Shown here piece by piece: positions 6,578 through 11,843 of a stretch of DNA of 17,293 nucleotides. The stretch comes from Minisyncoccota bacterium (lineage in GTDB: Bacteria > Patescibacteriota > Minisyncoccia > Phycocordibacterales > UBA9973), in NCBI GenBank assembly GCA_017984185.1, contig JAGNZX010000005.1, positions 1-17,293 on the forward strand. The letters are read 5' to 3'. The translations under genes and the position numbers were made by a program. Under the pieces are notes generated by a model. The model was not told the DNA's origin. It was given only the letters and a program-made list of their open reading frames with translations, and did not search any database. The stretch's first letter is position 1. Each line of letters begins with the position of its first letter.

Positions 6578-7084
6578 ATGAAACTACTTAAACTCATAAA
6601 CCCAAGAAATGTTTCCGAAGAAGTGGCGGCAACTTATAAATTGCGCACTGCTGCTCGCATAGTAGTGCAAGACGACGAAAATAATATTGCTTTACTTAAA
6701 GTTGGCCGAGATGGTTATTATAAACTCCCTGGTGGCGGAATTGATGAAGGTGAAGATATGATGGACGGACTTCAACGTGAATGTCACGAAGAAATTGGAT
6801 GTGATGTAAAAGTACTTGGTGAAATTGGTTTGACTATCGAATACTGGAAAGAGGATAACGAGAAACAAACTTCATATTGTTATTTTGGAAAAGTTGTCGG
6901 TAAAAAAGGGATCCCTGGCTACACTGAGCAAGAAAAAGAAAGAAATTTTAGTGTTGTCTGGGTTTCTTATCTTGAAGCTATAAATCTTTTTAACCAGAGT
7001 TCGCCTAAGCAATTTGAAGGAGAATATATTAAACCTCGTGACCTTTCATTTTTAAAAAAGGCAAAAAAATATCTAAGCGTGTAA
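6578..7084 (+). CDS. Nudix hydrolase
   Basis: A 168-aa Nudix-fold hydrolase that cleaves nucleoside diphosphates linked to another group. The Nudix box is complete: G53-x5-E59-x7-R67-E68-C69-x-E71-E72-x-G74, read in KLPGGGIDEG...RECHEEIGCDV. The box is preceded by the expected strand ALLKVGRDGYYKLPGG. The substrate (oxidised nucleotides, NDP-sugar, cap-like ends) cannot be assigned. The ATG follows TATGAT/TATATT (6558-6568) by about 9 nt and has no Shine-Dalgarno, so it is likely leaderless. It is separated by 115 bp of non-coding sequence from the nucleotidyltransferase gene upstream. Between its stop and the next cassette promoter I see no terminator. Confidence 0.9.
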   Translation: MKLLKLINPRNVSEEVAATYKLRTAARIVVQDDENNIALLKVGRDGYYKLPGGGIDEGEDMMDGLQRECHEEIGCDVKVLGEIGLTIEYWKEDNEKQTSYCYFGKVVGKKGIPGYTEQEKERNFSVVWVSYLEAINLFNQSSPKQFEGEYIKPRDLSFLKKAKKYLSV

Positions 7085-7141
7085 AAGTACCAACCTCTCG
7101 CCAGTAATTCAGCATATTGTTATAAACTTTATAAGTTAATT

Positions 7142-7170
7142 TTGACACAAATACATTTAAGTGATATGGT
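7142..7170 (+). promoter_or_regulatory. Promoter of the 104-aa cassette gene
   Basis: TTGACA (7142-7147), 17-bp spacer, TATGGT (7165-7170). It drives a leader of about 55 nt. The leader contains an 8-bp hairpin, TTTTTGGC (7173-7180 region) with GCCAAAAA (7191-7198), then the Shine-Dalgarno GAGGAG at 7220-7225. Confidence 0.75.
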
Positions 7171-7233
7171 TTTTTTGGCTTCCGTTCTTGGCCAAAAATC
7201 AAGCAAACAACCTGTCCATCGAGGAGAAAAGCA

Positions 7234-7548
7234 ATGAAAACTGCAGGTAATGTCCCTCCGGTACCGCCGGTTCATGGATATGTCGTAGAAGCACATGACG
7301 GGCGCTTCCTTAGTCGGGGGCGACGTTTCGTTCGGCACTGCGACAAGTGCGTGACAAAGGGCGTTGAGCGAGCGTGGGTTCATGCCCTCGACGATCTCCG
7401 ATCTTTCTCGGAGGGGCCTCTGGAGAAGGAAATCTCCAACGTCCGACGGGCGATCTACGATCCGAAGAAGGACCGGACGGTGGTCACCGGCGACGCGATT
7501 TCGTTCGCTGAGGCTCTCGCCCGCCTGATCTCACTTGGCTTCGTTTAA
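7234..7548 (+). CDS. Hypothetical protein (104 aa) in a G+C-rich cassette
   Basis: I do not recognise this protein with confidence. The N-terminal half runs GYVVEAHDGRFLSRG...CDKCV...AWVHALDDLRSF. It has a CxxC pair and the 'W...L.dar.F' style seen in many small phage or accessory hypotheticals. The C-terminal half is RRAIYDPKKDRTVVTGDAISFAEALARLISLG. No signal peptide or membrane segment is seen. The ATG has a good Shine-Dalgarno (GAGGAG, 8 nt upstream), an upstream consensus promoter (7142-7170) and a long intrinsic terminator (7554-7602). Its G+C content and codon use (many GCG, CGG, GTC, GAC) differ sharply from the A+T-rich neighbours, suggesting recent acquisition. Function unknown. Confidence 0.7.
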   Translation: MKTAGNVPPVPPVHGYVVEAHDGRFLSRGRRFVRHCDKCVTKGVERAWVHALDDLRSFSEGPLEKEISNVRRAIYDPKKDRTVVTGDAISFAEALARLISLGFV

Positions 7549-7553
7549 ACCAT

Positions 7554-7602
7554 GGCCTTGCAATGTCGCCCCAGTGGCGGCAATGCAAGGCCTTTTCGTT
7601 TT
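7554..7602 (+). terminator. Intrinsic terminator after the 104-aa gene
   Basis: GGCCTTGCA (7554-7562) pairs perfectly with TGCAAGGCC (7584-7592). After one A-A mismatch, TGTCGCC (7564-7570) pairs with GGCGGCA (7576-7582), leaving the loop CCAGT. The U tract TTTTCGTTTT follows. The TTTTCGT tail resembles the terminators at 9553 and 10411. Confidence 0.9.
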
Positions 7603-7627
7603 ATATACTCAAAAACAATTTTTACGG

Positions 7628-7633
7628 TATAAT
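7628..7633 (+). promoter_or_regulatory. Leaderless -10 box of the VOC gene
   Basis: Perfect TATAAT, 7 nt before the ATG at 7641. Transcription would start at or within a base of the start codon. No convincing -35. Confidence 0.6.
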
Positions 7634-7640
7634 AGTCATC

Positions 7641-8063
7641 ATGAAAACAATAAACCCGTGGATAAATTTTAATGGCAATGCTGAAGAGGCTTTTGGTTTT
7701 TATAAGTCTATTTTTGGTGGAGAGTTTGCAAAATTAATTCGTTTTAAAGACTTGGCAGGTGCCGAGTTCCCTGCCAATGAAGCAGATAAAATTATGATGA
7801 TTTCTTTGTATATAGGCGGATCAAATATGCTTATCGGAAACGATGTGCCAGCATTTATGGGTAAGGTCAATGAGAATGAGAACAGAAGCAAGATTCATGT
7901 AAACGCAGACAATAAAGAAGAAGCTGAAAAAATATTTAATGGGCTTTCAGTTGATGGGCAAGTCGAGGGTCCAATGGGAGACAGTCCTTGGGGAACTTTT
8001 GCTGGCATGCTACGAGACAAATATGGAATCGAATGGATTGTAGAATTTAACTCAAATAAATAA
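7641..8063 (+). CDS. VOC-family (PhnB/glyoxalase-like) protein
   Basis: A 140-aa vicinal-oxygen-chelate fold protein of the PhnB/'3-demethylubiquinone methyltransferase-like' group. Diagnostic segments are INPWINFNGNAEEAFGFYKSIFGG at the N-terminus, a central MMISLYIGGSNMLIGND, and a C-terminal PMGDSPWGTFAGMLRDKYGIEWIVEF. Members form metal-binding dimers with diverse enzymatic or binding roles; no substrate is evident here. I start it at 7641, since the TATAAT at 7628-7633 and the family N-terminus agree; an upstream in-frame ATG at 7563 would lie inside the preceding terminator. The gene ends 3 bp before the convergent membrane-protein stop. Confidence 0.88.
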   Translation: MKTINPWINFNGNAEEAFGFYKSIFGGEFAKLIRFKDLAGAEFPANEADKIMMISLYIGGSNMLIGNDVPAFMGKVNENENRSKIHVNADNKEEAEKIFNGLSVDGQVEGPMGDSPWGTFAGMLRDKYGIEWIVEFNSNK

Positions 8064-8066
8064 TAT

Positions 8067-8456
8067 TTAAAGATTTTTTTCTTTATCTCTATTTAGGCGT
8101 GCCCAGATACCCCACGCCACTAAAACTACATAAGATACAATTGACCAATAAACAATATTATTAAAAGTAGTAATAGAAATATAATTATTTTTAAGAAACA
8201 TTACTAACCAAAAAGATATTACACTGAAGATTACATCAAAATACATATTAAATTTTGTTTCAAAAATACCAAAAGCAGTTTCAAATACTTCCCAACCGAT
8301 CATCAAAACTAGTGAGACAAAGAAGCCGTGCCATACATTTATAGCTAAATAAGAAACTAACCCAGCCATCAAGATGCCAGCTAAAAAATGGGTAACGTGC
8401 CAAAAATCAAAATTGTGTCCTTCCTCCCATATTCGCACTGTCCAGTGTCTTTTCAT
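8067..8456 (-). CDS. Small integral membrane protein
   Basis: A 129-aa protein with about four hydrophobic segments (near residues 20-38, 42-58, 70-88 and 102-120) and a positively charged C-terminus (RLNRDKEKNL). The N-terminal FDFWHVTHFLAG and the central GWEVFE...FNMYFDVI carry His and acidic residues within or next to membrane segments, a conserved-looking pattern I recall in unnamed small membrane proteins but cannot assign. It starts 2 bp after the dnaX stop on the same strand, so it is almost certainly translated from the dnaX message. The link to DnaX is probably operon hitch-hiking rather than function. Confidence 0.75.
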   Translation of the reverse strand: MKRHWTVRIWEEGHNFDFWHVTHFLAGILMAGLVSYLAINVWHGFFVSLVLMIGWEVFETAFGIFETKFNMYFDVIFSVISFWLVMFLKNNYISITTFNNIVYWSIVSYVVLVAWGIWARLNRDKEKNL

Positions 8457-8458
8457 CG

Positions 8459-9505
8459 TTATTTAGTAGTATTTTCGCCAACTATACGTATCAAAGCAAG
8501 CTCTAGTGGCAATTGAGTGATAAATGAATTGTCTATGTTTTGATATTCTTCGAGCAATACCGAGAGAGCTTTTGATCGGAGGATGCCTTCGTGATCTTGT
8601 TTTACCAAATTTCTCAAAAACTCGACATCTTCCTTGCTCAAATCCCCGGCCATTTCCTCTTCCATATTTGGCGCATAACGCAAAACGACAGCCAGTCTAA
8701 ATTTTTCAATAATAAGTTTAAAGAAAAGTTTCATATCTAGGCCTTCTTCGACGGCTTTACCGATTGCAATGATTCCCTTTCCAGTATCTTTGAGTGCCAA
8801 AGCAGAGATAAAATCATTTACCAAAATCATCTTTGGCGCACCAGTAATTTTTTCTACATCTTCGCGTGAGACTTTCTTTCCATCAGCAAAATTCAAAACT
8901 TTCTGAAGTTCACCTAAAGCATTTCGAAAAGACCCGTCACCAAGGATTGCCAAAAGCTCGGCACTACCAGCATCCAATTCGTAACCTTCTTTTTTAGCCA
9001 CACTTACGAGCATTTTTCGCAAAACCAAATCAGATGGCTTTTTAAAGTTGAAAACTTGGCAACGCGAAATGATAGTCTCCGGGACTTTTTGTAGTTCGGT
9101 CGTAGCTAAAATAAAGATGACGTGAGCAGGTGGCTCCTCGAGAGTCTTGAGCAATGCACCCCAAGCGTCCTTGGAGAGCATGTGCACCTCGTCGATGAGG
9201 TAGACCTTGTATTTAGAATCAAAAGGAAGCACCCGCACGCCATCGCGAAGTTCTTTGATGTCGTCTATTCCTCGGTTTGAAGCAGCATCAATCTCGTACA
9301 TATCGTTGGCAGACACGCCTATTTCATTGGCGAAAATTCGAGCCACCGAAGTCTTGCCGGTACCCCGAGAGCCGACAAAGAGATAGGCGTGGGAGACGGA
9401 ATTGTTTTCAATGGAATTTTTTAGAACATCGACGACGTGTTCTTGCCCCAAGACTTCTTTGAAATTCTTTGGTCGGTATTTACGATAAAGTGCCAGGTCA
9501 TGCAT
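8459..9505 (-). CDS. dnaX: DNA polymerase III subunit gamma (short DnaX)
   Basis: Clamp-loader ATPase that opens the beta clamp at primer ends. Walker A is GSRGTGKTS (45-53). Walker B is VYLIDEVHML with D105-E106. Sensor 1 is in LATTE, and ISRC gives the arginine-finger/SRC motif. The zinc-binding insert normally found between Walker A and EIDAAS, with four Cys, is missing: only 17 residues separate S53 from E71. The protein is 348 aa, ending after the clamp-loader collar domain. It therefore corresponds to gamma and lacks the tau region that binds polymerase and helicase. A promoter TTGAAA (9534-9539), 16-bp spacer, TAGAAT (9512-9517) lies 6 nt before the ATG, implying a leaderless message. 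It is followed at 2 bp by a membrane protein gene. Confidence 0.95.
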   Translation of the reverse strand: MHDLALYRKYRPKNFKEVLGQEHVVDVLKNSIENNSVSHAYLFVGSRGTGKTSVARIFANEIGVSANDMYEIDAASNRGIDDIKELRDGVRVLPFDSKYKVYLIDEVHMLSKDAWGALLKTLEEPPAHVIFILATTELQKVPETIISRCQVFNFKKPSDLVLRKMLVSVAKKEGYELDAGSAELLAILGDGSFRNALGELQKVLNFADGKKVSREDVEKITGAPKMILVNDFISALALKDTGKGIIAIGKAVEEGLDMKLFFKLIIEKFRLAVVLRYAPNMEEEMAGDLSKEDVEFLRNLVKQDHEGILRSKALSVLLEEYQNIDNSFITQLPLELALIRIVGENTTK

Positions 9506-9511
9506 GCTGAT

Positions 9512-9539
9512 ATTCTACCCCAAAGCAAAGTTTTTTCAA
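9512..9539 (-). promoter_or_regulatory. Leaderless promoter of dnaX
   Basis: Minus strand: TTGAAA (9539-9534), 16-bp spacer, TAGAAT (9517-9512), then 6 nt to the dnaX ATG. Both hexamers match the consensus at 5 of 6 positions. Confidence 0.7.
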
Positions 9540-9552
9540 AATAAAATTTCGA

Positions 9553-9600
9553 CCAAAAATACGAAAGCCTCGACGCGCGGTCGAGGCTCGAGATTTTTAA
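9553..9600 (-). terminator. Intrinsic terminator of the PRTase cassette
   Basis: Minus strand: GCCTCGAC (9587-9580 copy) pairs perfectly with its partner at 9574-9567 around a 5-nt loop, followed by TTTCGTATTTTT. The 45-nt unit 9556-9600 matches 10411-10455 at 41 positions. One difference is a compensatory T-A to C-G change in the stem, which supports a maintained hairpin. Confidence 0.9.
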
Positions 9601-9636
9601 TGGGTTCCCTTCCCATGATGTGACGATTGACGTGAA

Positions 9637-10320
9637 CTAGTACTTCGCGTTCAGCAGAGCCCAGTTCTGGCCGTCTTCGCTCTTCGGCCGGATGGCTTTA
9701 GATACTGGACAGAGCGGACACTCTTTAGGAGTCCAGATCGGCATGTGGTTGTCGATCAGGGCGACGACTTGACGCCAAGCGATCTCCCGAAGACCAGACC
9801 GGTTGACCAACACCAGCATGTAAGGCTCGACAATTCCACCAGCCTTCTTTACAGCTTCGGCAGTGAGGTCAACGCTCAGACCTGTGGTCAACACGTCTTC
9901 GCAAAGCAGGAACTTCCTGCCAGCGATCATGGCCCTCTCTTCTTCAGTGAAGATCATGGCCTTCTGACCATCCACCTCGCCCTTGGCGGGCGAAATGGAG
10001 ATCGCAGGTTCCTTGGTAGGAAGCTCCAGACTCAAGAACTGAGCGAGCTTAGTCGCCCCAGTCTGTGGGCCAATAACTCCTGCGATGTCATAGGGCCTTC
10101 TCTCGCAGGCCTGGTCGAAGAACACACTGACCAGATCCTTGGCGGCCATATTCAGCAGGATGTCGTCCTGGACGACGATCTTGCTATTGAAAAAGCCACC
10201 AGAGTGCAGACCAGACGTCAGAAGCGCATGAGGGCGCTTCGGGTGTCCGTCGTGGATCCAGAGAGCTCCTAGGCGCTTGTACTCAGCGATCCAGAAGTTT
10301 TGAATGTCTCTTGCTGTCAT
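9637..10320 (-). CDS. Orotate phosphoribosyltransferase-like PRTase
   Basis: A 227-aa type I phosphoribosyltransferase. The PRPP-binding motif is LLCEDVLTTGLS, with E141-D142 and T145-T146-G147. The N-terminal ALLTSGLHSGGFFNSK resembles the substrate-side block of PyrE (S-G-x-H-S), and GVIGPQTGATKLA matches the PPi-loop region. It is therefore closest to orotate PRTase, but no other pyrimidine gene is nearby, so another base may be the substrate. The C-terminal tail has a CPLC pair and a basic/acidic end unusual for PyrE. The ATG has a strong Shine-Dalgarno (GAGGTGA, 7 nt spacing). The gene is G+C-rich compared with dnaX and dus, and carries its own terminator and a control region duplicated upstream of the 77-aa gene. 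It looks horizontally acquired. Confidence 0.75.
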   Translation of the reverse strand: MTARDIQNFWIAEYKRLGALWIHDGHPKRPHALLTSGLHSGGFFNSKIVVQDDILLNMAAKDLVSVFFDQACERRPYDIAGVIGPQTGATKLAQFLSLELPTKEPAISISPAKGEVDGQKAMIFTEEERAMIAGRKFLLCEDVLTTGLSVDLTAEAVKKAGGIVEPYMLVLVNRSGLREIAWRQVVALIDNHMPIWTPKECPLCPVSKAIRPKSEDGQNWALLNAKY

Positions 10321-10352
10321 TCTTTTTTCACCTCACTCTTTCATTTTATGGT

Positions 10353-10397
10353 ACGGTTCAGGGAAACCTTACAATAAAAGAAGGGTTTTGTAAACTA
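10353..10397 (-). repeat. Duplicated control region, copy upstream of the PRTase gene
   Basis: This 45-bp unit matches 10749-10793 at 42 of 45 positions. Inside is an inverted repeat TTACAA (10369-10374) - 13 nt - TTGTAA (10388-10393), identical in arm and spacing in the other copy. It probably holds the promoter/operator of the cassette. TTTACA on the minus strand could be a -35, but no strong -10 is visible, consistent with activator or repressor control. Confidence 0.75.
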
Positions 10398-10410
10398 CAT
10401 TTTGGACACT

Positions 10411-10455
10411 AAAATACGAAAACCCCGACGTGCGGTCGGGGCTCGAGATTTTTAA
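10411..10455 (-). terminator. Intrinsic terminator of the 77-aa cassette
   Basis: Minus strand: a 7-bp CCCCGAC/GTCGGGG stem (10441-10435 with 10429-10423) with a 5-nt loop, then TTTTCGTATTTT. It is a near-duplicate of 9556-9600, including the flanking AATCTCGAG. Confidence 0.9.
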
Positions 10456-10474
10456 GATTCTCAACTTTGCTCGA

Positions 10475-10708
10475 TTAGAGAAAGCTACGTATGTAGATTA
10501 CCAAAGCTATCCCATAGAGCATGATAACGAGTTCTGGGTGGTTCTCCCGGAGACGGTTAACGTCGCTTACGTCCATCTCCACTAGGATTCCCTCATCAAC
10601 TCGTTCTAGTACTTTAGCCCCATGCTCTTCAGCAACCTGGGTCATGGCCTCTAACGACAACGGCTGAGAGACTGGTTGTCTTTGGATTATGATGTATCTC
10701 TCTGGCAC
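10475..10708 (-). CDS. Small hypothetical protein (77 aa) in a duplicated-control cassette
   Basis: Unrecognised. From the GTG at 10708 it encodes about 77 aa. The middle, AEEHGAKVLERVDEGILVEMDVSDVNRLRENHPELVI, faintly resembles the beta-alpha-beta pattern of inhibitor I9/subtilisin propeptides, a weak similarity only. The C-terminus MLYGIALVIYIRSFL is hydrophobic and could be a short membrane anchor. A GTG at 10720 is also in frame, but it directly abuts GGGAG and forms part of the Shine-Dalgarno GGAGGTGA. The GTG at 10708 lies 8 nt beyond that element and is the better start. It has its own control region (10749-10793) and terminator (10411-10455), both duplicated around the neighbouring PRTase gene. 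Confidence 0.65.
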   Translation of the reverse strand: MPERYIIIQRQPVSQPLSLEAMTQVAEEHGAKVLERVDEGILVEMDVSDVNRLRENHPELVIMLYGIALVIYIRSFL

Positions 10709-10748
10709 TGTAATACTCACCTCCCTTCTATGTTGGTTTTAATGTTCT

Positions 10749-10793
10749 ACGGCTCAGGGAAACCTTACAATAAAAGAGGAGTTTTGTAAACTA
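10749..10793 (-). repeat. Duplicated control region, copy upstream of the 77-aa gene
   Basis: 42 of 45 positions match 10353-10397. The inverted repeat TTACAA (10765-10770) - 13 nt - TTGTAA (10784-10789) is conserved. The outer edge of the repeat coincides exactly with the TAG stop codon of dus (10791-10793), as if the unit was inserted at the end of that gene. Confidence 0.75.
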
Positions 10794-11837
10794 TACTTGA
10801 TCCAAAAAATCATTAACCATTTTTTCGATTTCGGTTGAGTTTTCGGCTTCCATGAGCTTGGTGCGGAGTTCTTTGGCTCCGTCGAAATTGTTTACATAAG
10901 CCTTGTAGTGTTTTTTCATGATGGCAAAATTTTTATACTGCCCGAGTTCTTTCTCGAAAAGTTTGGTGTGTTCGATCATGACTCGCAACTTTTCAGTTAA
11001 AGTCGGCAGATAATTCTTCTCGGGGAAGGTTCCACCCGAAGAGTGGAGTAATCCGGAAGAATTATCTGCCGACTTAAACAACCATGGATTTCCAAAGATT
11101 CCCCTGCCTATCATCACTCCGTCGCAACCAGTCTCTTTTACTTTTTGTCGAGCTTCATCGAGATCTTTCACGTCGCCATTACCAAAAATTAAAGTGTTTG
11201 GCGCCACTTCGTCTCGCAAGGCCACGATATCTTTCATCAGATCCCAATGAGCTGGAACTTCCGACATTTCTTTACGAGTCCGGAGGTGGACCGTTAGTAG
11301 GGCGATGTCTTGCTCGAGCAAGCCCCGAATCCAAGTATCGATTTCGTTTTTGTTGTAACCAATTCTAGTCTTCACTGAGACGGGAATTTTTCGCTCACCG
11401 GCCGTCGCACCTTCTTTGGCAGATTGAATGACCGCAAAAGCTACTTCAGGATTTTTAATCATCCCCGAACCGGCGCATTGTTTTTCGATTGATTTGTCGG
11501 GACAACCCATGTTTATGTCGACACCATCAAAACCGAGCTCGACGCAAAGCTTGGCTGCTTCGCGAATATTATCTGGCTTGCCACCAAAAATCTGGGCCAC
11601 GATTGGGTGTTCTCCTTCAGTATATTTCAAATCAATCATCAGTTTTTCTCGAGCTTGAGGATGAGCTAAGCCATCGGCTGCCACAAACTCTGTCCAGAAA
11701 ACATCTGGTTTACCCCGCCCATCTGGGCGGGGCGAGCCGCACTTAACTATGATCTGACGAAAAGCATAGTCGGTGACATCAGCCATTGGCGCTAAAACCA
11801 TAATGGGTTTTTTAAGTTCTGTCCAAATGTTTTTCAT
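10791..11837 (-). CDS. dus: tRNA-dihydrouridine synthase family protein
   Basis: An FMN-dependent reductase that makes dihydrouridine in tRNA D loops. The TIM-barrel N-terminus (VLAPMADVTDYAFR) is followed by TEFVAADGL, VAQIFGGKPDN and DINMGCPDKSIEK with catalytic C112. Later come SVKTRIGY, HLRTR, FGNGDV and GVMIGRGIFGNPWLF, and the C-terminal helical domain KNFAIMKKHYKAYV. At 348 aa it is about 30 residues longer than I would expect. The excess coincides with two palindromic DNA stretches: residues ~36-42 (11713-11732) and ~255-280 (11000-11075), both in frame. It starts 6 bp after the ftsQ stop, with AGGAT as a weak Shine-Dalgarno, as third gene of serS-ftsQ-dus. Its stop codon falls at the edge of a cassette repeat. 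Subtype A/B/C is not assigned. Confidence 0.92.
   Translation of the reverse strand: MKNIWTELKKPIMVLAPMADVTDYAFRQIIVKCGSPRPDGRGKPDVFWTEFVAADGLAHPQAREKLMIDLKYTEGEHPIVAQIFGGKPDNIREAAKLCVELGFDGVDINMGCPDKSIEKQCAGSGMIKNPEVAFAVIQSAKEGATAGERKIPVSVKTRIGYNKNEIDTWIRGLLEQDIALLTVHLRTRKEMSEVPAHWDLMKDIVALRDEVAPNTLIFGNGDVKDLDEARQKVKETGCDGVMIGRGIFGNPWLFKSADNSSGLLHSSGGTFPEKNYLPTLTEKLRVMIEHTKLFEKELGQYKNFAIMKKHYKAYVNNFDGAKELRTKLMEAENSTEIEKMVNDFLDQV
11000..11075. repeat. 76-bp palindromic element inside dus (20-bp perfect arms)
   Basis: AAGTCGGCAGATAATTCTTC at 11000-11019 is the exact reverse complement of 11056-11075. The 36-nt centre contains a further 5-bp inverted repeat, TCCAC (11031-11035) with GTGGA (11043-11047). 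The element is read through in frame as residues ~255-280 of the dihydrouridine synthase, between the GNPWLF motif and the helical domain. The transcript would form a long stable hairpin. TTAAA occurs at both edges (10997 and 11074), which may be a target duplication or a by-product of the inverted repeat. Confidence 0.85.
11713..11732. repeat. 20-bp G+C palindrome inside dus
   Basis: CCCCGCCCA (11713-11721) and TGGGCGGGG (11724-11732) are perfect inverted repeats with a 2-nt centre. They encode PRPDGRG, which looks like an extra loop between KCG and KPDVFWTEF relative to the family pattern I know. The sequence is much richer in G+C than the surrounding gene. Confidence 0.75.
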
Positions 11838-11843
11838 AATATC

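Noticed and set aside
9745..10272. 175-codon plus-strand open frame opposite the PRTase gene
   Set aside because: Antisense to a gene with PRPP motif, Shine-Dalgarno and terminator; no features of its own.
10709..10720. GTG start for the 77-aa gene at 10720
   Set aside because: This GTG is part of the Shine-Dalgarno sequence GGAGGTGA itself; the GTG at 10708 has proper spacing.
10997..11078. TTAAA target-site duplication around the dus palindrome
   Set aside because: TTAAA flanks both sides 77 bp apart, but 77 is not a multiple of three while the insertion is in frame, and part of the match follows from the inverted repeat. Too weak to claim a transposition event.
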